DNA of 64,000 bases. Origin: F1-120-MAGs118 sp013360535 (GTDB lineage Bacteria; Planctomycetota; UBA1135; GCA-002686595). The notes under the pieces are model-generated. The model saw nothing but the letters and a program-made list of their open reading frames with translations. It was not told the DNA's origin and did not search any database. Of this stretch, positions 26,816-35,900 are shown one piece after another. How positions within the stretch are numbered: the first letter of the stretch is position 1; each line of letters starts with the position of its first letter. The stretch covers positions 1-64,000 of the forward strand of contig JAPKHC010000010.1 of the NCBI GenBank assembly GCA_026647215.1. Direction: 5' to 3'. The position numbers and the translations under genes were made by a program.

Positions 26816-27937
26816 GGGCAGGTAGCGGCAGAGCTCTTCCGAGAGCTTGCGCGTCAGCCGCGGCGGCAACTTCGCCCACGTGTCGCGCAGCACCTTCGTG
26901 CGCGGGTTCGAGGGCGTGAGCGACGGCAGCGAGCGGTCGCGCACGAGGTGGAAGCGATACTGGAGCGGCATGGGCGTGAAGCCCTGATGCTCCTTGAAGC
27001 CGTGCGCGCCCGAGTCGCGTCGGCTGCGGCCGAAGTCGAAGCGCCTGAGCCCCTCGCGCACGCCCCACTCCTGCAGCGCCATGTACATGAAGTTGCTCGC
27101 GCTGCACTCGCGGTCCGCGCCCTCGAGCGCGCCCGAGTAGTACGCCAGCAGGTCGCCGCGGTACAGGAAGCTCATCACGGCCGCGACGGGCTCGCGCCCG
27201 CGATGCACCATGTGGATGCGCACGTCGTCGCGGAAGCGCTTGCACAGCGCCCAGAAGAAGGAGTGCGGCAATCCCGGCGAGCCGAGCTTGCGCTTGTTCT
27301 CGTGGAACATGCGCACGAAGTCGTCGAGGTACCACAAGCCCTCGGTCAGCGTCAGCCCGTGGCGCTCGCGAGCCTTGCGCGCCTCGGCACGGGCCTTCTT
27401 CGGCATCTGCGCGAGCACGTCCTCGGGTTTCGCCGGCAAGTCGCGGATGAAGGTCGAGTACAGCTCCGACTTCACCAGCTCGACTCCCGGGTCTTCCTGG
27501 CAGCGCAGCTCGAGCCGCCCGCTGCGGCCACGCTCGGCCGCCTGCATCGCCGCCTCGATCAGGCGCCGCTCGACCAGCCGCGAGTCGCCCACGGGACCGC
27601 CGTAGACCGCAAACGGCATCGAGATCAGCGCGCGGCGCGTGATCGGGCCCGGGGCGCGCATCAGCGGCAGCACGCCGACGAGCTTGCCCCCGCGGAAGGC
27701 GAGCAGGTCGGCGGGGTCGTGCCCCATCTCGCGCTCGACGACGTCGCGCCAGCCCGACTGGTGGAAGAACGTTCCGCGCGGATGAGCTCGCACGTAGGCG
27801 TCGCGCGCCTCGTCGTCCTCGGGACTGCCCAGTCGCAGCTCGGGTTCGCCCTCGGGCTCGCCCGGCGCCGGCGCGGGTGCGCTCGCCTGCGGCGCGACTT
27901 CCGGGAGCGGGCTCTCAGGCGTGAGGTCGGTCGCCAT
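26813..27937 (-). CDS. FemAB-like GNAT-fold transferase
   Basis: A 374-residue protein with a disordered Pro/Ala/Glu-rich N-terminus (about 1-35) and then two GNAT-like halves. Useful landmarks are FFHQSGWRDVVERE (about 57-70), the coiled Arg/Lys helix PKKARAEARKARER (about 178-191), LLAYYSGAL (about 264) and RRFDFGRSRRDSG (about 297). This is the FemAB family that moves amino acids onto peptidoglycan precursors, or the related exosortase-associated branch. No exosortase gene is visible. Its start overlaps the preceding GT2 stop by 23 nt. Confidence 0.8.
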   Translation of the reverse strand: MATDLTPESPLPEVAPQASAPAPAPGEPEGEPELRLGSPEDDEARDAYVRAHPRGTFFHQSGWRDVVEREMGHDPADLLAFRGGKLVGVLPLMRAPGPITRRALISMPFAVYGGPVGDSRLVERRLIEAAMQAAERGRSGRLELRCQEDPGVELVKSELYSTFIRDLPAKPEDVLAQMPKKARAEARKARERHGLTLTEGLWYLDDFVRMFHENKRKLGSPGLPHSFFWALCKRFRDDVRIHMVHRGREPVAAVMSFLYRGDLLAYYSGALEGADRECSASNFMYMALQEWGVREGLRRFDFGRSRRDSGAHGFKEHQGFTPMPLQYRFHLVRDRSLPSLTPSNPRTKVLRDTWAKLPPRLTRKLSEELCRYLP

Positions 27938-28952
27938 CGCCTTCCTCGTCGTCCCAACGCCGCTCGATCCTGTACTCGCGCAGGTTTCGGGTCTGGGTGT
28001 AGTAGATGATGATCTCGCCCACGAGACCGAAACCGATCACCTGCACGCCGAGCGAGAACAGCATCAGCCCGAGCAGGAACGCCGGCTTGTTCGAGAGCCC
28101 GTAGTCCTTGACGAGCACGCGGCTCGCGATCATGTAGGCGAGGATCAGGCTGCCGACCAGCGACAGGAACAGCCCGACGGCGCCGAAGAAGCGCAGCGGC
28201 TTGATGCGGAAGCGCGTGAGGAACACGACGCCGACGACGTCGAGGAAGCGGCGCGCGTAGACGCCGACGCCGAAGAAGCCCGCGCGGCCCCACTCCTTGA
28301 GGTGGCGCACCGGCAGCTCGCGCACGACCAGTCCCTCGCGCTGCGCGATCAGCGGCAGGAAGCGGTACATGTCGCCGTAGATCTCGATGTCGCGGATCTT
28401 GTCGGCGCGGAAGGCGCGGAAGTAGCAGTTCAGGTCCTGGAACGTGCTCTTGTTGATCTTGCGCATCAGCCAGTTGAAGCTCGCCGACTGCAGCTGGTTG
28501 AGCCACGGGTCGACGCGCGGCGTGCGCCACGGCACGACCATCTCGGCGCCCTCGTCGAGCGCGGCGAGCATCGCCCCGATCTCGATCGGGTCGACCTGCA
28601 CGTACTGCGGCGTCGTGAAGAGCACCTTGCCCCGCGCCGCCTCGCGCGCCGCCTTGAGGCACTCCGACTCGCCGAAATGCTGCGCAAAATGCAGCTTGCG
28701 GACGTGCCCCGGCCAGCGCGCCTCGAGCGCCGGGACCCGCTCCCACGCGGCGCCGCGCACGCCGTCGAACACGAGCGCGCATTCCCACGTGCGGCGCAGG
28801 CGCTCGAGCTGCTCGGCGAAGGCCGCGACGACCTGCTCGATCTCCGCGTCGCCGCTGTCGACCGGCACGACGACCGTGACGTCGAGCTCGACCGCCGCCA
28901 CCGGCTCGGGCGCGACCTCCGGCCGCGCACGCTCGGGATGGGTCCCGCTCAA
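27915..28952 (-). CDS. GT2-like protein lacking the DXD motif
   Basis: About 345 residues from a TTG at 28952 that overlaps the upstream stop by 4 nt. The family is DPM1/GtrB-like GT2: TVVVPVDSGDAE at the start, two C-terminal membrane helices (about 253-277 and 293-318), and the RFRIKPLRFFGAVGLF signature. At the place of the family's MDADLQ-type motif it reads T-P-Q-Y-V-Q, so no metal-binding DXD is evident. The remainder of the fold is well kept. It may be inactive, or pair with the intact GT2 encoded just upstream. The shorter start at a later GTG cannot be excluded. Confidence 0.75.
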   Translation of the reverse strand: MSGTHPERARPEVAPEPVAAVELDVTVVVPVDSGDAEIEQVVAAFAEQLERLRRTWECALVFDGVRGAAWERVPALEARWPGHVRKLHFAQHFGESECLKAAREAARGKVLFTTPQYVQVDPIEIGAMLAALDEGAEMVVPWRTPRVDPWLNQLQSASFNWLMRKINKSTFQDLNCYFRAFRADKIRDIEIYGDMYRFLPLIAQREGLVVRELPVRHLKEWGRAGFFGVGVYARRFLDVVGVVFLTRFRIKPLRFFGAVGLFLSLVGSLILAYMIASRVLVKDYGLSNKPAFLLGLMLFSLGVQVIGFGLVGEIIIYYTQTRNLREYRIERRWDDEEGDGDRPHA

Positions 28953-29908
28953 GCGCGCTCTCCCGCGCGCACCGGCTCGCGCGTCTGCAGCACGCTGTCC
29001 TTGTGCACGCGCCCCGCGCTCAGGATCAGCTCCGAGAGCAGCCCGAGCAGCAGGAAGTGCACCGACGGCAGCAGGAACATCAGGAACACCATGAACGCCC
29101 AGGCCGGGACGTTCTGCACGTCGACCTTCTCCCACTCGATCTCGACGCCGAGCACCGCCAGCGCGAGTGCGCCGAAGGGCAGCGAGAACAGGCCGAAGTA
29201 GTGCAGCGGCCGCCGCGCGAAGCGCGCGATCAGCGTGATCGCGAACATGTCGAGCAGCACGCGCTGCGCCCGCCCGATGCCGTACTTGCTGTGGCCGAAG
29301 CGCCGCGCGCGGTGGTGCACGACGAGCTCGGTCACGCGCGCGCCGCTGCCGCGCGACATCGCCGGCAGGAAGCGGTGCTGCTCGGCGTAGATCGGCAGGC
29401 GCTTGACGAGCGCCGCGCGGAAGGCCTTGAGCGTGCAGCCCGTGTCATGGATCGGCGTGTCGGTCAGCCACGCGATCATGCGGTTGGCGACCTGCGACGG
29501 CACGCGGCGCAGGAACAGGCCGTCCTGACGCGCCTTGCGCCACCCGGCGACGATGTCGAAGCCCTCGTCGATCTTCGCCACCAGACGCGGGATGTCGGCG
29601 GGGTCGTTCTGCAGGTCGCCGTCCATCGTGATCACGATCCGGCCCCGCGCGGCGTCGAACCCGGCCGACATCGCGGCGGTCTGGCCGAAGTTGCGCGGGA
29701 AGTGGAGCACCTTGACCCGCCGGTCGCGCTCGCGCAGGGCGAGCATGCGGCGCAGGCTCGTGTCGGTCGAGTGGTCGTCGACGAGGATCAGCTCGAAGGA
29801 ACGCGCCAGCGGCTCGAGCGCGTCGCGGACCTCTTCGTAGAGGAGCGCGATGCTGTCCTCCTCGTTGAAGATCGGGACGACGACGGAGATCTCGGGACTT
29901 GCGACCAT
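28949..29908 (-). CDS. GT2 polyprenyl-phosphate sugar transferase (DPM1/GtrB-like)
   Basis: A 319-residue protein from the ATG at 29908. It opens with SVVVPIFNEEDS, has the donor-site acidic run ITMDGDLQND (about residues 87-96), the Gly/Gln-rich HFPRNFGQTAAMSAG, and two C-terminal membrane helices. This group transfers a sugar from a nucleotide donor to undecaprenyl phosphate on the cytosolic face, making donors for GT39/GtrC-type enzymes such as the one at 24146. The upstream reading to 29983 adds only Arg-rich sequence. Confidence 0.87.
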   Translation of the reverse strand: MVASPEISVVVPIFNEEDSIALLYEEVRDALEPLARSFELILVDDHSTDTSLRRMLALRERDRRVKVLHFPRNFGQTAAMSAGFDAARGRIVITMDGDLQNDPADIPRLVAKIDEGFDIVAGWRKARQDGLFLRRVPSQVANRMIAWLTDTPIHDTGCTLKAFRAALVKRLPIYAEQHRFLPAMSRGSGARVTELVVHHRARRFGHSKYGIGRAQRVLLDMFAITLIARFARRPLHYFGLFSLPFGALALAVLGVEIEWEKVDVQNVPAWAFMVFLMFLLPSVHFLLLGLLSELILSAGRVHKDSVLQTREPVRAGERA

Positions 29909-30069
29909 CGGGAGCCTGAGCGTCAACCCTACCCTTTGGCCCCGCCGCGGCGAACAGGGAACCCGCCGGCCGAGCTCCCCCACGCGCCGCGGAAGCGCTC
30001 GGGCGCCCCATGGGAAACGAACTCGACGCTAAGATGCCGCCCCACGAGTCCAGCACCCAGGAGAGAGGC

Positions 30070-31275
30070 ATGGCAAGGGATGATTCGGCCGCGATCGCGG
30101 CGATCGCGGTGGCGCAGTTCCCCGGCGGCGACGAGCTCGCCCGCATCCTGGCGGCACTGTCGCCGCAGACGCGTGTCCTCTCGCTCGCTTCGCTCGACGA
30201 GCTCGTCGGGCTGGCCGACCGCGAGCTGCGCCTGATCCTGCACGTGGAGCATGTTCCGCTGGAGGAGATCGGCTGGCTGCGCCGGATCCTTGCGGACCGG
30301 CCGGGCTGGACGCTCGCCTGCACCGGCGCGGGGACGCGCGGAGCGACCGCCCGCTCGCTGCTCGCCCTGCCGCGCAGCCGTTTCCTGCCCGAGCCGCTCG
30401 ACCTGCAGGATTTTCGCGCCCTGTGCGCCCGTCCCGACGGGCCGGTCGCCGCGGGTCCGATCGGGCCCGAGCATGTCCACGCGCTGGCCGAGATCACCGG
30501 GGGCATGGAACAGGCGCTCGGCACGCTGCGCGGCGGTCCGGCCGGCACCGCGGCGCTCGAGCCGCTCGCGCTCGAGCTGCGCCGGCTCCAGCACTACACG
30601 CGCACGCTCGGTGGCCTCGTGCGACCGCCCGCGAGGGGCTCGGAGTCCTTCGACCTCGTCGCCTTGCTCGACGAGCAGCTCGCCGCGCTGACGGCCCAAG
30701 GGCGCAGCGGCGGCCCGCGCTTCCAGCCGGCGCAGTCCGGGCTCGCCCGCTCGTTCCAGTGTTTCGTGCGCGCCGATCGCGGCGCGATCTCGGTCGCTTT
30801 CGAGACGCTCCTGCACGTCGCGCGGCGCTGCGCCGGACAGGGCGAGACCGTGCGTGTCGCCTACACGCCCTTCGCCGGCGGCGATCTCGAGGTGCGCATC
30901 GAATTCCCGGCCGGTCCGCTCGCGGGGCTCTCGAACGAGGAGCTCGCGAGCGAACGTGCGCTGCACGAGCGCCTGCCCGAGCTGTGGCCGGGTGAGCTCG
31001 AGGCCGCGGGCGCCTTCCTGTCGAGCCAAGGCGCGCAGCTGCGGCTCTCCGCTTCCCAGCCCACGCAGGTCGCCGTTCTCGCACGTTTCCCTGCGGTCGA
31101 GGTGCGCAGCGCGCCGGCCGCCGCACCGCCCGCCCCCGCGGCTCCGGCGGCGAGCGCTCCTGCCGCTCCCGTGGCCCCGCCTCCGGCGACTCCCAAGGGC
31201 AAGGCACGCTCCGACGAGTCGCGCGGCGAACGGGCCGGCGGCGCGCGCGCGGGTGGCGACGACCCGTTCGCGTGA
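30070..31275 (+). CDS. Histidine-kinase-like protein, probably catalytically degenerate
   Basis: A 401-residue protein; the ATG at 30070 has a strong GGAGAGAGG ribosome-binding site. Residues 1-110 look like an alpha-beta receiver-like or sensing domain with no phospho-acceptor pattern. Residues 140-210 form a helical DHp-like hairpin (HVHALAEITGGMEQALGTLR), and 210-340 resemble a HATPase fold (VAFETLLHVARR where an N box should be), but no clear N, G1 or G2 box is present. The tail (340-401) is Ala/Pro-rich then charged. It is directly upstream of a sigma-54 activator with a degenerate receiver, suggesting a non-phosphorelay partnership (inference). Confidence 0.5.
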   Translation: MARDDSAAIAAIAVAQFPGGDELARILAALSPQTRVLSLASLDELVGLADRELRLILHVEHVPLEEIGWLRRILADRPGWTLACTGAGTRGATARSLLALPRSRFLPEPLDLQDFRALCARPDGPVAAGPIGPEHVHALAEITGGMEQALGTLRGGPAGTAALEPLALELRRLQHYTRTLGGLVRPPARGSESFDLVALLDEQLAALTAQGRSGGPRFQPAQSGLARSFQCFVRADRGAISVAFETLLHVARRCAGQGETVRVAYTPFAGGDLEVRIEFPAGPLAGLSNEELASERALHERLPELWPGELEAAGAFLSSQGAQLRLSASQPTQVAVLARFPAVEVRSAPAAAPPAPAAPAASAPAAPVAPPPATPKGKARSDESRGERAGGARAGGDDPFA

Positions 31276-31388
31276 GAGCTCGTGAAGAACAGAGGATACG
31301 AGCTCTGCAGGATGCTTGTTGCGCCGTCGCCTGGCGGCGCCGGACGGAGAGCTCGTGAAGAACGGAGGATACGAGCACTCCGAATGCT
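31273..31388 (+). repeat. Stop-codon-anchored intergenic repeat, copy 4 (partly duplicated)
   Basis: The TGA (31273-31275) of the kinase-like gene opens hairpin A, GAGAGCTCGT (31274-31283) with ACGAGCTCT (31298-31306). GATGCTTGTT and hairpin B (GCGCCGTCGCC / GGCGGCGC, 31321-31340) follow. In place of hairpin C a second hairpin-A unit appears at 31347-31388 (GAGAGCTCGTGAAG then ACGAGCACTC and GAATGCT). It lies between two co-directional genes, and the downstream gene is a sigma-54 activator. Confidence 0.8.
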
Positions 31389-31482
31389 GGGCTCGCCGCG
31401 GGCCGGAGCTGTCGGCGCCTTCGCCAGCGGCGCCGGCTCGAGCTCGCCCGGACTGTCCACGATTTGAGGCGCCGGGGGCCGC

Positions 31483-32952
31483 ATGTCGAAGAAGCTCGAC
31501 ACGATGGCCGAGAACGTCTCCACAGCTCGACGACCGGGAAAGGATTTCCGGGTCCTCGTCGCCTTGCCGCCGGGGCGCGAGGCCGAGGACATCACGAGCG
31601 CCGTCGAGGCCGCAGGGCTCGCCCTCGCGGAAGCGCACGACGTCCCGACGAGCGTCGCGGGACTCGCCGGGTTCGATGCGCTGATCGCCGACGCGAGCCA
31701 CGGCGGCGAGCGCCTGCTCGACTTGCCCGGTCGTGATCCCGACCAGCCGGCGATCGTGCTGGTCGCGTCGTTCGGGACGATCCAGGACGCGGTGCGCGCG
31801 ATCCGGCGCGGCGCTTTCGACTTCCTGTCGCGTCCGACCTCGCCCGAGCACGTGCTGCACGCGCTGCGGCGCGCGCACGAGGCCGCGCAGCTCAGGCGCG
31901 AGAACGAGCGCCTGCGCGAGTCGATCGACGACCGGCGCGAGCTCGCAGGCTTGGTCACGCGCGACCCGCGCATGCAGCGCAACCTCGAGATCGTCGAGAG
32001 CGTCGCCGACACGCGCGCCAGCGTGCTGATCACGGGCGAGAGCGGCACGGGCAAGACCCTGCTCGCGCGTGCGCTGCACGAGCGCTCCTCGCGCGCCGCG
32101 AAGCCGTTCGTCGTGCTCGACTGCGGCGCCGTCCCGCCGAGCCTGCTCGAGAGCACGCTCTTTGGTCACGCTCGCGGTGCGTTCACCGGCGCCGTGAAGG
32201 ACAAGCCGGGTCTCGTCGAGGCCGCGCACGGCGGAACGTTGTTCCTCGACGAGCTCGCCAACGCTCCGCTCGACGTGCAGGCCAAGCTCTTGCGGGTCGT
32301 GCAGGAGCGCACGTTCGAGCGCGTCGGCGAGACGCGCCCACGCGAGGTCGACGTGCGCTGGGTCGCCGCCACCCACCGCGACCTGCCACGCGAGGTGCGC
32401 GAGGGCCGCTTCCGCGAGGACCTGTACTGGCGCCTGAACGTCGTCGCGCTCGAGCTGCCGCCGCTGCGCGAGCGGCCGGCGGACATCGCCTTGCTCGCGG
32501 AGCGTTTCCTGCGGCGTTTCGCGCGCGAGCACGTCCGTCCGGCGCGCGCGCTCGATCCGGCGGCGCTCGCGGCGCTGTGCGCGGCGCCGTGGCCGGGCAA
32601 CGTGCGCCAGCTCGAGCACGCGCTCGAACGCGCGACACTCCTGTCGAGCTCACAGACGCTCACGCTGGCCGATTTCGCGTCCGAGCTTCCCCCCGCCGCA
32701 CCCCACGCGACCCACGCCGGCCCGGCGCTCTCCGCAGGCGCCGACCACGCGCTCAAGCGCGCCCTCGAACAGCCCGAGCGCGAACTCGTCCGGGCGGCCC
32801 TCGAGGCGACCGGAGGACGGCGGGGACGCGCGGCGGAGCTGCTCGGGATCAACCGCACGACGCTCTACAACAAGATGCGCAAGTACGGCCTGCTGGAGAC
32901 GCCCGCGAGCGCCGCGCGCCTCGCTGGACACGGGGATGGCGCATCCGCATAG
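31483..32952 (+). CDS. Sigma-54 activator with a degenerate receiver domain
   Basis: A 489-residue protein. Residues 21-135 have the shape of a receiver domain, but the acidic pair is missing (VLVALPPG), the conserved Lys is Arg117 (FLSRPTS), and only a possible acceptor Asp70 remains. The AAA+ domain is intact: Walker A GESGTGKT (185-192), GAFTGA (232-237), Walker B GGTLFLDELA (about 250-259). A Fis-type HTH lies near 455-475 (AAELLGINRTTLYNKMRKYG). So it should contact sigma-54 and hydrolyse ATP, but classical phosphorylation control is doubtful. The kinase-like gene upstream is its likely partner. Confidence 0.9.
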   Translation: MSKKLDTMAENVSTARRPGKDFRVLVALPPGREAEDITSAVEAAGLALAEAHDVPTSVAGLAGFDALIADASHGGERLLDLPGRDPDQPAIVLVASFGTIQDAVRAIRRGAFDFLSRPTSPEHVLHALRRAHEAAQLRRENERLRESIDDRRELAGLVTRDPRMQRNLEIVESVADTRASVLITGESGTGKTLLARALHERSSRAAKPFVVLDCGAVPPSLLESTLFGHARGAFTGAVKDKPGLVEAAHGGTLFLDELANAPLDVQAKLLRVVQERTFERVGETRPREVDVRWVAATHRDLPREVREGRFREDLYWRLNVVALELPPLRERPADIALLAERFLRRFAREHVRPARALDPAALAALCAAPWPGNVRQLEHALERATLLSSSQTLTLADFASELPPAAPHATHAGPALSAGADHALKRALEQPERELVRAALEATGGRRGRAAELLGINRTTLYNKMRKYGLLETPASAARLAGHGDGASA

Positions 32953-32976
32953 TGCCGCGCGCTCGAAGTTCCACCG

Positions 32977-35900
32977 ATGAAGTTCCTGAACGCCGTCTAC
33001 GCCGCGCTGGCGCTGGCGCTGTGCCTCTGGCTGGGCTTCCAGTGGAAGCAGGCGGCGAGCGCCGAGCCGCGCACGCTGCTCGACAGCGCGCGCCGCTCGA
33101 TGACGGGGCCCGAGCTCGACTTCCGCCGCGCGCGGCTGGAGCTCGACCTCGCGCTCGACGCCGCCGAGAGCGCGCAGGACAAGCCACTGGTCGAGGAGGT
33201 GCTGACGACGCGCGCGACGCTCCTGCGGCGCACCGGCGGCTTCGTGCAGGCGCGCGCCGACCTCGAGCGTGTGCTCACCCACTTCCGGCCGGGCTCGCTC
33301 GCGATCGAGTCGCAGCTCGCGGCCGTCGACCTCGACGCGGGCGAGGTCGAGACGGCGCTCGCGCGGGCCTCGCGCGTGATCGCGAAGGACGCGAGCCAAG
33401 GTGACGCCTGGGGCGTGCGCGCCGGAGCCCTGCTCAAGCTCGCCGAGCGCAAGCTCGCGAGTGCGCGCGAGAAGGCCGGCATGGCGGGCCAGGGCGGAGC
33501 GGGGACGACCACGGAAACGCTGATGCGCCGCATCGCGGTGCTCGACCCGCTCGACGCCTCGCGCGCGCGTCGCGTCGAGGAGTTCCTCGCGCTGTTCCCG
33601 CCGAGCGAGCGCGATTCGGCGCGCGAGGCGCTGGAGGAGCTCGACGACGCGAGCGAGCTGTTCGCGCAGGTGCCCGAGGCGCTCGCGGAGTCGCTGCGGG
33701 GCTACGTGCGCGGCGAGGCGCTGCAGAGCTTCGTCGTGCTGCTCGAAGACGCCGGACAGCGCGAATACGCCGCGGATTTTGGCTTGTGCCTCGTGCGCAC
33801 TCCGTGGCTGGAGAGCTATTGGCCGTTCCTGCGCGACATGATGCAGCGGCTGGTCGCGGACGGTCGCATCGAGGCCGCGGCCGAAGTCGTGCCGCCCGAC
33901 CTCGGCAAGCGCGCCGCTCCCGACGCGAGCTTCTTCGGCGTGTGGGCCGAGGTGCTCTACCGCGCCGAACGCTGGCGCGAGCTCGTCGGCATCGCCAACC
34001 ACCTGCGCCGCGCCGGCGAGCCCGACCAGCGCGTCACGGCCAACTTCTTCCTCGGCATGGCGCAGTTCCGCCAGTCGAACTTGCCCGAGGCACGCGAGGC
34101 GCTCGAGCGTTACGTGTCGCGCGAGGCGATCGAGCCGTTCCCGGGCACGATCGCGCTGGCGTGGCGCACGATCGCCGAGCTGCGCGGCAAGGCGGGCGAC
34201 GCCTCGGGCGAGCTCTCCGCGCTGCGCCGCGCGATCGGCGCGAGCACGGATGCGACCGAAGGTGTCGGGTCGATCTGGCAGCGGCTCGCCGAGCTCGAGT
34301 GGAACGAGGCCGGACTCAACCGCTCGATCGCCGTCGACGACCTCGCGCACGCGCTGCGCCTGTCGCCGCGCGCGGAACTGCCCGCGCTCGAGCAGCTGTG
34401 GCGCGAGCGCGGCGAGCGCGTCAGCATCAACCAGCGCTTCGACCTCGAGGACGAGGTCGCGTCGATGCGCAAGCGCGGCATCACCGTGCCCGAGGGCACG
34501 CGCTCGTCGTTCGAGCTGGTGCGCATGGCCGAGCTGTGCCTCGCGGCCGGCGACCTGTCGACCGCGACGGGCCTCGCACGTCGGGCGCTGATCGCGTTCC
34601 CGCGGCTGGGGCCGGCGCAGCGCGTGATCGCGGAGACCTACACGGCCGCGGGCGAGAACGACTACGCGCTCGACGCGTGGCGCGAGCTGCTCGCGATCGA
34701 GGGACCCAGCCCGCTCGTGCTCGAGCGCGTCCTCGAGCTCGCCGAGCTCGAGACGGGCAACACGCGCCGCGTCGAGCTCGTGCAGCTCGACCCCGAGGGC
34801 CTCGGCCGCCGCTGGGCCGCCGAGGACCTGCGCGACCGCGGCGAGACCAGCGAGGCCGTCGCGAGCTTGCAGCGCGTTCCCCCGCAGCGTCTGGGCGACG
34901 ACGGCAACCTGCTGCTCGCGCAGATGCTCTTCGACCAAGGCCAGTTCGAACGCTCGCAGGCGCAGCTCGCGCTGCTTCCGGGCGACGTCGACGTGCTCGC
35001 GCGCGCGCTGCCTCTGGCGCTCGACATCGGGGTCGCCAAGCGCGATGCAGCGCACATCGAGGCCCTGTGCAAGCTGCTCGAGGCACGCGTCAAGGTCGAC
35101 GGCGAGGCCCTGATCGACTGCCTCGACCACATGCTCGCGGCGCGTTTGATCGACAGCGCGCGCACGCTCGAGCGCGCGCTCGAGGCGCGGCCCAAGCAGC
35201 GCTCGGGCGAGCTGTTCGTGCGCGCGGCGCAGATCGACCTGCTCTCGGGCGACCTCGACGCGGCCGCCGAGAACCTCGAGCGCGCCTTCGCTTACGACGA
35301 GAGCGGCGCTGCGGAACTGGGCTTCCTCCTGCTCGCGGTCGAGCGCCGCGAGTGGAGCCGCCTGCCCCTCGCCGTGCGCAACGTGCTCGACTCGGGCCTC
35401 GCGCCCTCGCCGGTGCAGTACGCGCTGTGCGCCGCGCTCGGCGAGCGCCTCGCCGAGGCACAAGCCGCGGTCAAGTCGGCCTCGACCAGCGACGAGGACG
35501 GTCCCGTGTGGCAGCTCGTGTCCGCCGGACTGGCGAGCCTCGGCGCACAACCCGCCCCGCTCGATCCGGCCTTCGAGGCGCGCGTGCGCGAGCACGGCTT
35601 CGGCGTCGCCCCGTCCGGTGCGGTCGAGCGCGATCCGCGTCGGCTGTTCTCGCGCCTGCTCGCGCTCGGCCATCCCGAGTGGACCGCCTGGGCGATCGCG
35701 GACCTGAGCCGCGCCGACGCCGCGGAGAAGGGCGCCCTGTTCCCGAGCTACCTCGCGAGCCTCGGGCTCGCGTGGCTGGGCGACGCACGCGCCGCCGAAG
35801 TGCGCGCGCGGGCGCTGACACGCGCCTCGCCCGACTTCGTCGCGGGCTGGGACCTGCTCGAGCGCATCGTGGTCGAGGACGTCCGCCGCCCCGACCATCC

